A stretch of DNA of 64,000 bases, taken from contig NZ_LFZV01000001.1 in the NCBI RefSeq assembly GCF_001183965.1, positions 2,123,871-2,187,870 on the forward strand, written 5' to 3'. The DNA comes from Bacillus sp. FJAT-27916. Lineage in GTDB: Bacteria; Bacillota; Bacilli; Bacillales; Pradoshiaceae. The notes below the pieces were generated by a model. The model ran no database searches. It saw only the letters and a list, made by a program, of their open reading frames with translations, and was not told the DNA's origin. Below, one piece after another: positions 25,896 through 33,936 of this stretch (the stretch's first letter is position 1; each line of letters begins with the position of its first letter). A program made the translations under genes and the position numbers.

Positions 25896-27647
25896 TTAGT
25901 CCATTTTCCCCTGCTCAACAAGCTCCTCTAATTGCTGCTGATTAAACAAATCCCGATACCAGCCTTCCTCTTTCATCAGTTCTTCATGCGTTCCGTGCTG
26001 GATAATCGTTCCCTCATCCATCACAATAATCTGCTCCGCATGCTGGACGGCACTGAGCCGATGAGCGGTAATAATGGTTGTCTTTGATGAACGCTCCTGC
26101 TTCAAGTTTTGAAGGATGATTTCCTCCGTTTTCGCATCCACCGCTGAAAGGGAGTCATCCAGGATGAGAATCTCCGGGTCCATGATCAAAGCACGGGCAA
26201 TACTAAGTCTTTGCTTCTGCCCGCCTGATAAGGAGACTCCTCTTTCTCCCACAATCGTTCCATAGCCATTCGTGAAGCCTAAAATATCCTCGTGTATATT
26301 CGCCAAATAAGCCGCCCGCTCAATCTCCCTTTGACTGGCATTCGGTGTCGCGAAGGCGATGTTCTCCCCAACAGTGGCCGAGAACAAGAAATGGTCCTGG
26401 GGAACATAGCCGATTGCCGCCCGGAGACTAGCGAGCGCATAATCTGCGATTGAATGACCTCCAATACGGATATCTCCCTCTAAATGGATAAATTCACGGA
26501 TCAACAGCTTCAGCAAGGTCGTTTTGCCTGAACCAGTTCTGCCGACGATCCCTAATGTCTCCCCTTTATGAATCGTCAAATGAATATCACGCAAGGCAGG
26601 TTCATCCTCATTCGGATAGGAGAATGACTTCAAATCATACTCGATATCACCAGAGGCCTGTTTCTGGATAGCCTGGCTTTCATCGATAATCTCCGGCTTC
26701 TCCTGAAGGAGCTCCATGATCCGGTCATACGAGGCATTTCCCCGCTGAACAATATTAAACAGCCAGCCAAAAGCAAGCATTGGCCAAATCAGGAGTCCCA
26801 AATAGGTCGTAAAGGATACGAGCTGACCAATCGTCAGGCTTCCATCCAGAACAAATGTCGCTCCGACCCCAATGGTGATGAAATAGGAAATTCCCGCCAT
26901 CAGCCCGATTGTCGGATCATAAAGGGCATCGATCCTTGCCACGGCAATATTCTTATTGACCACATCATGAGAGGCTTGACGAAAGGACTCGATGTCCTCC
27001 TCTTCTTGGCCGAATGTCTTGATAACCTTTATGCCTGTCACACTTTCCTGTGTCTTATCATTCAGGTCAGAAAAGGCTGCCTGAGCACGTTTGAAACGCT
27101 TGTGAATCAGCTTTCCATAATAACTCGTTGACAGCGCAATAAAAGGCATCGGGAGTAAGCTCAGAATAGTCAGGCGCCAATCAATGAAGGACATCGCAAT
27201 GATGACAAATCCCCCCGTTGTCAAGGAATCGACGAAGGAAAGCACTCCATTGCCTGCGGTTTGCTGCACAGCACTCAAATCATTCGTCGCATGGGCCATC
27301 AAATCCCCAATTCTCTTTCGTTGATAGAAGGAGGTCGGCATATTCGTGAAATGCTCATACAGCCTGCTCCTAAGCTGTCTTGATAATTTCACGGCTGACC
27401 CATAGATTTTGATACGCCACAAATAGCGGAACACATACGCGATAAGAGCGGCGATAATTAAGAAGCCAATCCATTGGACTAAGCGCGGCGCTGTTACAGT
27501 CCCATCATTAATGAGATCTACCACAACCCCGATGACCAGCGGAGGCACAAGCTGCAACAATGCGACGATTAAAAGCAAAATAATTCCGATTATGTATGAT
27601 TTCTTTTCTTGCTTAAAAAACCAGCCAAGCTTCCGAAAAATCTCCAT
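25896..27647 (-). CDS. Multidrug ABC exporter half, BmrC/YheI-like subunit
   Basis: The 583-residue half-transporter has six membrane helices (~15-300) and a nucleotide-binding domain (~335-580). Walker A is GRTGSGKT and the signature LSGGQKQRL is canonical. Walker B is followed by Asp (ILILDDSLS) in place of the catalytic Glu. This is the BmrC pattern and complements the BmrD-like subunit, so one ATP site of the pair is functional and one degenerate. The ATG lies after GAGGGGGCGTTT. No bmrB-like attenuator peptide was found upstream. Confidence 0.9.
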   Translation of the reverse strand: MEIFRKLGWFFKQEKKSYIIGIILLLIVALLQLVPPLVIGVVVDLINDGTVTAPRLVQWIGFLIIAALIAYVFRYLWRIKIYGSAVKLSRQLRSRLYEHFTNMPTSFYQRKRIGDLMAHATNDLSAVQQTAGNGVLSFVDSLTTGGFVIIAMSFIDWRLTILSLLPMPFIALSTSYYGKLIHKRFKRAQAAFSDLNDKTQESVTGIKVIKTFGQEEEDIESFRQASHDVVNKNIAVARIDALYDPTIGLMAGISYFITIGVGATFVLDGSLTIGQLVSFTTYLGLLIWPMLAFGWLFNIVQRGNASYDRIMELLQEKPEIIDESQAIQKQASGDIEYDLKSFSYPNEDEPALRDIHLTIHKGETLGIVGRTGSGKTTLLKLLIREFIHLEGDIRIGGHSIADYALASLRAAIGYVPQDHFLFSATVGENIAFATPNASQREIERAAYLANIHEDILGFTNGYGTIVGERGVSLSGGQKQRLSIARALIMDPEILILDDSLSAVDAKTEEIILQNLKQERSSKTTIITAHRLSAVQHAEQIIVMDEGTIIQHGTHEELMKEEGWYRDLFNQQQLEELVEQGKMD

Positions 27648-27934
27648 AAACGCCCCCTCTTTTCTCTCTATCTTCAGCCTCATAAGTGTAGCAAAAAGAA
27701 TGTTCTATATAAAGATTATTTTAAACCTTCAGAATTTATCTATGCCAGTGAATTGTCTTCCCTGACCAAGAATGCAAAAGTCGTCTCTTCATTAAAGAGG
27801 GATTCATAATAGGCCTTTTATTTGCCGCCAGGGATTGGATTTGTTTATGAAGATTTTTGCGGAGAATTTGTCTTAAAAATATTCATCATATTCATCCAAC
27901 CATGATAAACTCATATAAAGGAGGTCCATTCATA

Positions 27935-28270
27935 TTGGAATTCAATTTTGGCTCTTTATCTATTATGCTCCCATCCCTGCCTGTCACCCTTTTCGCCATT
28001 TTTCTTATTTTCCTTTTAGTTAAGTGGAGCAAGCAATTAAAGACACGCCGATTTACCATCTTCTTTTACTTTCTGATTGGCAGCTACATAACGCCCATTT
28101 TAACGCTGGACACTCAAGCAGGATTTTTTCAACTGTGGATTCCGTTAGGTTTTCTTATCATCTTCTTTTATTTGTTTCGCAGTGATAGATACCACCCAGC
28201 GAAAATGAAAGCATCCATTCTAGGACTATGCTTAGCAATCTATCAAATCGTCCTCCAATATATGAATTAG
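27935..28270 (+). CDS. Small integral membrane protein
   Basis: The TTG start lies 10 nt after AAAGGAGG, giving 111 residues beginning MEFNFGSLSIMLPSLPVTLF. There are about four predicted membrane helices with a basic loop (KWSKQLKTRR) after the first. No family is recognised. The next gene starts 73 nt downstream on the same strand, so the two may be co-transcribed. Confidence 0.65.
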   Translation: MEFNFGSLSIMLPSLPVTLFAIFLIFLLVKWSKQLKTRRFTIFFYFLIGSYITPILTLDTQAGFFQLWIPLGFLIIFFYLFRSDRYHPAKMKASILGLCLAIYQIVLQYMN

Positions 28271-28342
28271 CTTGACATTGAACAAGCTCCCCTTGTTTGT
28301 ATGACAGAACTCAATAGAACCATTTTAAGGAGTGACGGTATA

Positions 28343-28597
28343 ATGGAAATAGAAACAATCGAGACAAAGGGGGAGACATCCCTTTTTGTAGAGGTCTTTA
28401 CGGCTGTTTTGCCATTTATTCTTTTGGCAATTTTAGCTGCCATCATTATTACTATTGTGTTGATTATTAAAATCATTCAACGGTATCTAGCTAACGGCAA
28501 AATCGCTGAACAAAAACTGAAAATGGAACAAACCGATATCCAGGAGATTAAACAACGACTGGACCGAATGGAGAAAATCTTACGCGAGGACAGATGA
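28343..28597 (+). CDS. Small membrane-anchored coiled-coil protein
   Basis: The ATG follows AAGGAGTGACGGTATA, giving 84 residues. A short acidic N-terminus is followed by one long membrane helix (residues ~17-45) and a coiled-coil tail (GKIAEQKLKMEQTDIQEIKQ). The layout resembles a phage-shock or DUF-type scaffold, but no family was identified. It probably forms a unit with the preceding membrane protein. Confidence 0.65.
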   Translation: MEIETIETKGETSLFVEVFTAVLPFILLAILAAIIITIVLIIKIIQRYLANGKIAEQKLKMEQTDIQEIKQRLDRMEKILREDR

Positions 28598-28698
28598 TCT
28601 CGTATATATCTGTATCAGTTTGTCTCTCAGCAGTACAATGAGTTAGCCGTTACAACCTTTTGCCCAACCCTTTTTCCATACATTAACGGCTTACAAAA

Positions 28699-28743
28699 GA
28701 AAGAGCCGACGATCTGTTCATTCCCCACTAGACCATCGGCTCT
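28699..28743 (-). terminator. Hairpin terminator downstream of the RsgA-like gene
   Basis: On the minus strand AGAGCCGATGGTCT and AGATCGTCGGCTCT pair, followed by TTCTTTTG. It lies 190 bp after the GTPase stop; the gap shows no gene. Confidence 0.65.
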
Positions 28744-28933
28744 CCATTTCGTTTTTATTTGATTATTTCCTTCGCAAGATAATCGTGATAAAAATTCACT
28801 CCATCGCTTTACAATCTTCAACGGCACATGCGTTTCCTTTTTTCATCAGCCAAGCCATACCTACTCCTCGCTTTCCATCTCACGAACAGAAATCACATCT
28901 ACGATCCGTTGCGTACCTATATACACCGCCTCT

Positions 28934-29992
28934 TTATCTCTTTCGATTGGTTTTAAGATATTTTGCGATTTCCTTGAATTTACGCTCTTTAGCAGCAAGA
29001 TAGCTTTTGCTATCTTCGGCATAAGCGCTTTCTGCTTTCAATTTTTGATAGGATCGCCACCGGTCTATTTCCAGCGTACCATTCATCAGCGCATTTTGAA
29101 TGGCACAGCCAGGTTCACCAGAATGGGTGCAGTCATGGAAACGGCAGCCTGACGCCAATTCCTCAATCTCTTCAAAGGTATGGTCAACTCCGGAAGCACT
29201 GTCCCACATTCCCAGCTCACGCATACCTGGAGTGTCAATCACAAGCCCTCCCTGCGGCAGTAATAGCATTTCTCTATGCGTCGTGGTGTGACGGCCTTTA
29301 TCATCGTTTCGAAGTCCTTTTGTATCTAGCCGCTCTTCACCGAGCAGCTGGTTAATAAGTGTAGACTTGCCAACGCCAGACGAGCCAATCAGGGCGACTG
29401 TTTGGCCATCCCTAATATAGGGCAATAGTTGTTTGTAGCCATCCTGCTCCACACTTGACGTAATAAGAATATCTGCACCTATGGCAACAGATTCTATTGC
29501 GAGTTTGCGTCCATTCACATCATCACACAGATCGCCCTTTGTCAGTACAACAACAGGTGTTGCCCCGCTATCCCATGCAATAGACAGGTAGCGTTCTAAC
29601 CTTCGGAGATTGAAATCATTGTTCAATGCCATACACAAAAAAATCGTATCGATGTTCGCTGCTATAACCTGCTCCTGTCTAGCATCACCGGCAGCTTTTC
29701 GAATAAAACAGCTCTTTCGCGGCAGCACATGATGGATGACTGCATTTCCTCCGTTTTCATTCCAATCGACCATCACGAAATCACCAACAGCTGGATAATC
29801 TGATACGCTCTCAGCGTTATATATAAATTTACCTGACACCTCTGCCAGTTTTTCTCCATATTCGGCAACAAGGCGATATAAGCCCTTTTCTTGGGTTGTG
29901 ATGCGTCCGACTGTTAGATGGTCATGTTCTGCGGCTAAGGTTAAGAAGCGGTCAGAAAGGCCATAAGATTTCATATCCATACATTTATTCAA
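28934..29992 (-). CDS. RsgA-family circularly permuted GTPase (paralogue type)
   Basis: The 352-residue protein has an N-terminal OB fold. The GTPase motifs follow in permuted order: G4 TKGD (151-154), G5 near ITSS, G1 GSSGVGKST (203-211), and G3 DTPG (253-256). The C-terminal zinc knuckle has Cys283, Cys288, His290 and Cys296. RsgA helps mature the 30S ribosomal subunit. This form, with the long N-terminus and KSCFIRKAAG, resembles the extra RsgA paralogues of Bacilli rather than the housekeeping copy, which normally lies between prpC/prkC and rpe. That context is absent here. Confidence 0.85.
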   Translation of the reverse strand: MNKCMDMKSYGLSDRFLTLAAEHDHLTVGRITTQEKGLYRLVAEYGEKLAEVSGKFIYNAESVSDYPAVGDFVMVDWNENGGNAVIHHVLPRKSCFIRKAAGDARQEQVIAANIDTIFLCMALNNDFNLRRLERYLSIAWDSGATPVVVLTKGDLCDDVNGRKLAIESVAIGADILITSSVEQDGYKQLLPYIRDGQTVALIGSSGVGKSTLINQLLGEERLDTKGLRNDDKGRHTTTHREMLLLPQGGLVIDTPGMRELGMWDSASGVDHTFEEIEELASGCRFHDCTHSGEPGCAIQNALMNGTLEIDRWRSYQKLKAESAYAEDSKSYLAAKERKFKEIAKYLKTNRKR

Positions 29993-30110
29993 TTTGATTC
30001 ACCTCAACACGAGTAGTTCCGATCCCTATTCAATGTTCACATTCTTTGCCTTTTTTATCTAAATAAAAGACATCTCCCTTCTGTTTCATCCTTCTTCTCA
30101 CTTTCCTTAC

Positions 30111-30163
30111 AAAAAACAGAGCCAGACAAGCGGTGATTTCTCACAGCATGAATCGGCTCTGCG
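30111..30163 (-). terminator. Hairpin terminator downstream of the M50-like pseudogene
   Basis: CAGAGCC and GGCTCTG enclose a structured loop and are followed by TTTTTTG on the minus strand. Confidence 0.6.
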
Positions 30164-30278
30164 TCAAAGGCGTCTACTCATCATTTGATTTATGCCAAGT
30201 CACGACGCAGTCTTTCAAAGCCTGCCTGTAACTTCTTCAGCTCTTTTCCCCTATGGCTAAAAGCAATCCAATCATCCT

Positions 30279-30775
30279 CTATTCAGCAAAGGACTTTGAA
30301 TACTTAGGCAGCAAGTACCGGTAGATGACCACCACATGAATAAGACCGATTCCCGCAAAGAGAACCATCACTATCCATTCCTGCCAAAAGAGCGCGATAC
30401 CATTCATATCGCCCCCGCCAAAAAATTTAAATAGTACACTTAAATAAAGCGGATCAAGCAGCAGCATGACGAGTGATGTGTACCATGCAATGGTCCGAAA
30501 AACCATTGATTTTACTGCACAAATTCGTTTGCTGAATAAAATCAGCAGCCAGCCGCAAACGAAGGTGGCTGCCGCACCCGCCAGACAGAAAAGCCCATTT
30601 GGAAATCGGTCATCTGAGTATGATAGACATCTACCTGAATACCAAGCCCCATGAAATTGATTTGCTTAAAGACACCATAATACAATGCCGCCAGGAGGTG
30701 CGCTCCCTCATGGATACTATAGTAAATAACAATAGCCGAAAGAATTCCAATTTATTGTCTTACACTTCTGCTCAT
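30279..30775 (-). pseudogene. M50-like membrane metalloprotease homologue, inactivated
   Basis: Reading from an ATG after AGGTGACTAGT, the frame hits TAA at codon 8 (30752-30754). It then continues in the same frame through a membrane helix into IHEGAHLLAALYYG, an HExxH zinc motif of site-2-protease type. A one-base loss in the ACC(C)GA run near 30607-30610 shifts the frame. Restoring it reads RFPNGLFCLAGAAATFVCGW and continues through three more membrane helices to SKSFAE. The stop plus the frameshift means no full product. If both were sequencing errors it would be an intact ~165-aa protein. Confidence 0.75.
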
Positions 30776-31294
30776 ACTAGTCACCTATCTTGTTTTCCTC
30801 GTACATTTAAAAATGAAACAATGCCTATTCTAATCATCAGCCAAAGATAGGATTGTGATCTAGTATATTGTTCCCTTTAAAATTTGTGTGTTCATTCACA
30901 AATGTATTATAGACGAATAGTATGAAGAGTGCTATCCTTTTCAATTGAATAGCAATCTACTCTCCTATTTCTTGCAGGCTTGCTTGAGCATTTTTTGGTA
31001 AAACCATACCGTAACCCCAGCAATCCCTAAAGCAATGATGAATGTCATCCAATTAGAAGAGATTTGTGATAAAAATCAACACGCATTGGTCTAGATTTTC
31101 ATTCTAAAATCCTTCATCATTCATTAGTCGTCTTGCGATTTCTTTTTACATACCACGATTGAGATTCCCTAGAATAACGAATGAATGGTTCTGACATGAA
31201 GAACCTTTCTCTTGTGTGTACCTTGTTCACCGTAGATCAAGACAATGTGAAACCGAATCCTTTTTATTCCGTATGAACATAAAAGGGGTGGAAA
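30776..31294. other. Intergenic region with a possible single-helix peptide
   Basis: About 520 bp. A minus-strand frame at 30965-31048 would give a 27-residue single-membrane-helix peptide (MTFIIALGIAGVTVWFYQK), but it lacks a ribosome binding site. It may be the end of a lost gene. Otherwise A+T-rich with no clear feature. Confidence 0.35.
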
Positions 31295-31546
31295 TTGTTG
31301 AAAAAATATCTACTATTTATTATTTGCTTTGTTCTGTTCTATCTAGCCTATGAATTCGTTTCAGGGATCGTTTTAACGGCACTTTATATTCCTGATTTTA
31401 TGAGCCATCATCCAAGTGAAGAAACGGTATTCTTTGAACTGCGATCTAGCCTTTCCTTGCTGCCGGCTTTATCAATCGCAACCTTAGCCTATCTTTTATC
31501 GGACTTGATTGATAAAAAAAAGACTAGGAAGACTCCTAATCGCTAA
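31295..31546 (+). CDS. Small membrane protein
   Basis: The 83-residue product starts at TTG after GGGGTGG. It has two membrane helices (residues ~4-30 and ~50-68) separated by an outside loop, and a basic tail (KKKTRKTPNR). No family is recognised. It is followed by its own terminator, supporting a single-gene unit. Confidence 0.6.
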   Translation: MLKKYLLFIICFVLFYLAYEFVSGIVLTALYIPDFMSHHPSEETVFFELRSSLSLLPALSIATLAYLLSDLIDKKKTRKTPNR

Positions 31547-31578
31547 GACCATACATATCAATCATTTCTTACACAGTC

Positions 31579-31608
31579 AGCCGCTTTCATTCTGAAGGCG
31601 GCTTTTTG
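31579..31608 (+). terminator. Terminator of the 83-aa membrane protein gene
   Basis: AGCCGCTT and AAGGCGGCT pair across a short loop, followed by TTTTTGG. Confidence 0.75.
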
Positions 31609-31648
31609 GTACCACTTTCTCGCCATATGCTTTGACTGAAGCATCCCC

Positions 31649-31774
31649 TTATTTATTCCGTTCCTTCTCAACCGTTGCCATCAAAAACGCCCAAAACTTT
31701 TCCTGAACATACGGGTCTGCTGTCACCTTTAAAACGATTGACCTTATCCATTCATAATAGTCATTCCCTTTCAT
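31649..31774 (-). CDS. Small 41-residue protein translationally coupled to the upstream gene
   Basis: The ATG overlaps the TGA of the upstream gene (ATGA), and the product reads MKGNDYYEWIRSIVLKVTAD. It is amphipathic, with aromatic residues at both ends and a charged tail (EKERNK). No family is recognised. The four-base overlap and coding-like composition support translation. The AGAGAGATG context gives only a weak ribosome binding site, as expected for coupling. Confidence 0.55.
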   Translation of the reverse strand: MKGNDYYEWIRSIVLKVTADPYVQEKFWAFLMATVEKERNK

Positions 31775-32172
31775 CTCTCTATCCCCCGCTTCCTTGGCAC
31801 CATTCGTTTCGCAAGTTTTTTGATGAAACGATTCGGATGAGAATTGGCCAGCTCCTTCAACACTTTTGCCGCCACTTCTCCATTCGTTAAGGTCGGATCT
31901 TTCTGTAGAAAGACGTGAACGAGAGCAGCTATTCCATCGGCATCCCGCTCACTTACCTGCATCATTTTTTCCGCCATTCGCCCATATCCCTCTGGATCTG
32001 TTTCTTTTCTATTTAAGGATAGGGAATAGGCTGCCTCTTCATTCAATTCTCTCCTCGCTTGCTCCTGTGATGCATCCGAAACATCCAAAGTCGTCACTCC
32101 TTTCTCATGGATTAAACGTACCTTCCAATAAAAGTTATTTTTTATTTCTATAATCTTAAAATGCGTTTCCAA
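31771..32172 (-). CDS. Conserved-looking hypothetical protein
   Basis: The 133-residue soluble protein begins METHFKIIEIKNNFYWKVRL with a short beta-rich half (~1-35). A helical, charged half follows (ELNEEAAYSLSLNRKETDP to RFIKKLAKRMVPRK). I do not recognise the family. It starts after AACAAGGATTGG and is followed by the coupled 41-aa gene. No membrane segment or catalytic motif was seen. Confidence 0.6.
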   Translation of the reverse strand: METHFKIIEIKNNFYWKVRLIHEKGVTTLDVSDASQEQARRELNEEAAYSLSLNRKETDPEGYGRMAEKMMQVSERDADGIAALVHVFLQKDPTLTNGEVAAKVLKELANSHPNRFIKKLAKRMVPRKRGIER

Positions 32173-32345
32173 TCCTTGTTAATGTGGGTATAGATGAACG
32201 ACATCAAGCAGGGGATCAAACACAGGATGACCTTCCCCTGTCTGCTCTGTTCTAATTGTAGTCTACCAAAAATAACCTGACATTTACTCGACATAAACAT
32301 TTGTTAAAAAGAGAAAAGGTACGATTTTAAAGGGGAGAAGGTAAA

Positions 32346-32495
32346 ATGAATAACAGATTTTTAGTCAAGCTTCATTGTGCTGACTGCGAGAAGACTGTAT
32401 GGATTAAATCTACTGGATTTATCTATAAATCTGTCTATTGTCCTAATTGCGCCAGACTTTTATGCGCTGGAAAATTAGATGCTGTACAAAATTAA
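32346..32495 (+). CDS. Small zinc-ribbon protein
   Basis: The 49-residue product begins MNNRFLVKLHCADCEKTVWI and has two CxxC pairs (CADC at 11-14 and CPNC at 32-35). That is the zinc-ribbon layout of small nucleic-acid-binding or Com-like proteins. Another Cys follows (LLCAG). The ATG follows AAAGGGGAGAAGGTAAA and a strong terminator follows the stop, so this is very likely expressed. Confidence 0.65.
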   Translation: MNNRFLVKLHCADCEKTVWIKSTGFIYKSVYCPNCARLLCAGKLDAVQN

Positions 32496-32506
32496 TCAAT
32501 TCATAT

Positions 32507-32543
32507 GAAGAAAGCACCTCGCGGAACGGGTGCTTTCTTTTTT
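32507..32543. terminator. Bidirectional terminator after the zinc-ribbon gene
   Basis: AAGAAAGCACC and GGTGCTTTCTT flank an 8-nt loop, followed by TTTTTT. It also serves the convergent lipoprotein gene. Confidence 0.85.
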
Positions 32544-32838
32544 ATGGCATCTTCACTACGTTATTAAATAATACTTCTTCTGTCTTCACATCGATAATTT
32601 TCAGCCGGTTTGTCTCTTTCACCAATATCGTTTTATACCCTGGTTCCCCATCTTCATCTGTCCATAGGAGTACACGTGTGTCATCCCCATCCTCCTGTTC
32701 CTTTGCTTTATAGTCGCCGTACTGTATATACTCCTCCACAAATTCATACTCAGGATATTCCCGACCTTCTGATTGGGGATCGTTACAGCCTGCCAAAAGC
32801 AGGGCAGCTAAACTAAGAGCTGTAAGTCCTTTCAGCAT
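32542..32838 (-). CDS. Putative lipoprotein
   Basis: The chosen ATG gives 98 residues with a lipoprotein signal, MLKGLTALSLAALLLAGC: the lipobox LLAGC has Cys18 as the lipidated residue. The mature part is acidic (EYPEYEFVEEYIQYGDYKAK) and then beta-rich (RVLLWTDEDGEPGYKTILVK). The function is unknown. The upstream GGTGGTGAGAGA is the ribosome binding site; a longer in-frame start would spoil the signal peptide. Confidence 0.75.
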   Translation of the reverse strand: MLKGLTALSLAALLLAGCNDPQSEGREYPEYEFVEEYIQYGDYKAKEQEDGDDTRVLLWTDEDGEPGYKTILVKETNRLKIIDVKTEEVLFNNVVKMP

Positions 32839-33020
32839 TCTCTCACCACCATCCATCGTGCTTATGTATCCAGTCAAATCTCTGGCCTTTCTTTCACTAG
32901 TGTATCATTTATGACAAGAAGGTTCAGAGATTAGAACACTTACTCGTATGGATGATTAAGGGTTTTATAGGAGGGTAGTAGTAGATAAGCCTTAGGATAG
33001 AACAAAGGGATGTGAATAGA

Positions 33021-33602
33021 ATGTTTGGAATAGCTGATTTACTTTCACTGATCATTTCGGCCTTCATCATCCTTCCTGTCGTCATCTTTCTACGTGAGAG
33101 CGGGTATTTTGTCGTCAGCGGATTCTTTGGTGTTGTGAATCCTAGACTGACGATTGGCTCAGGACCAAGGATAGTTAAGATTGGCCTGTTTGATATCCGT
33201 AAATATTATCATGTGTACAGTTGGTTTTCGTACGATGATTTACGAATTAAGAATAAATTTGCCTATGTCTGTATTTATGCCGGTCCTATTCTTGCCAATG
33301 TGACCGTTGCCTTCACAATCAATCTATTGATATCTAATGGCATCATCGTTGAGTATAAAACATTCTGGGACCGCTTTGTTTTCTATTCCTTTTACTACAT
33401 CTTATTTGACGCTATCCCGATGATTACCATCAACGGGAAACCGAATAATGGGATGATTATTTACGAAATGCTCCGGTATGGGAAACGAGTGGATTATAAC
33501 GATGAAAACTTCCTCCCGACGACGGAGGAAATGGATGAGGAATACAAGGAATGGAAGAAAACCGTTAAGAAGCGTAGAGGAACAAGAAAGAATTATGAGT
33601 AA
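33021..33602 (+). CDS. M50/site-2-protease-like membrane protein lacking the zinc-binding HExxH
   Basis: The 193-residue protein has about five membrane helices. Its layout follows the M50 fold. A first helix ends at LRESGYFVVSGFFGVVNPRL, where HExxH is expected, and the last helices carry FDAIPMITINGKPNNG at the position of the NPxPxxPLDGG motif. Both zinc-ligand His residues of HExxH are absent (REsgY), so it is probably a pseudo-protease. The hydrophilic tail is basic (KKTVKKRRGTRKN). The ATG is chosen because GGGAT lies about 10 nt upstream; a GTG nine bases earlier is possible. Confidence 0.65.
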   Translation: MFGIADLLSLIISAFIILPVVIFLRESGYFVVSGFFGVVNPRLTIGSGPRIVKIGLFDIRKYYHVYSWFSYDDLRIKNKFAYVCIYAGPILANVTVAFTINLLISNGIIVEYKTFWDRFVFYSFYYILFDAIPMITINGKPNNGMIIYEMLRYGKRVDYNDENFLPTTEEMDEEYKEWKKTVKKRRGTRKNYE

Positions 33603-33610
33603 GATCATGG

Positions 33611-33934
33611 AGGCTGGGACAAAACAAAAACATCGAATGATTGCCACTTAATCTACCTATTTAATAGCAGTTGGAAATAAAGGTACGTTCCATTCCGTGG
33701 GGAGGAAGGCTTGAGTCTCCTCGGCACTTACGCCTGTGGGGTCTCATCCTTTCCTCTACTTTCCCCAGGAGTCGAGTGCATTACGCTCCTTTTCACCAGT
33801 CACCAATCATAGAAATTCACAATCAACTAATGCACGGAAAAATAAAAACCAGAATAATTATACGATAGATTCATTCCTTTATCATCTAATCATTCGGGTT
33901 TATCATTGGCTGAAATACGGATGTCCCAGCCGCC
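33611..33934. repeat. 0.32-kb inverted-repeat-bounded element, copy 1
   Basis: The ends are GAGGCTGGGACA and TGTCCCAGCC, a terminal inverted repeat of about 10 bp. The interior contains a G+C-rich nested palindrome (33705-33790) and an A+T-rich arm with CATCTAATCATTCGGG. Copy 2 at 59003-59357 matches almost end to end in opposite orientation. It has no coding capacity. The layout suits a MITE or a REP-like element mobilised in trans. Confidence 0.8.
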
Positions 33935-33936
33935 AT

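Noticed and set aside
28934..29992. Possible housekeeping rsgA
   Set aside because: The prpC-prkC-rpe neighbourhood is absent and the N-terminus is of the paralogue type, so the gene symbol was left blank.
30965..31048. 27-residue single-helix peptide on the minus strand
   Set aside because: No ribosome binding site; kept only as a note in the intergenic entry.
33671..33868. Open frames within the 33.6-kb repeat (and at 59106-59319)
   Set aside because: They arise from the G+C-rich palindromic repeat and occur in both orientations and copies with different frames; not coding.
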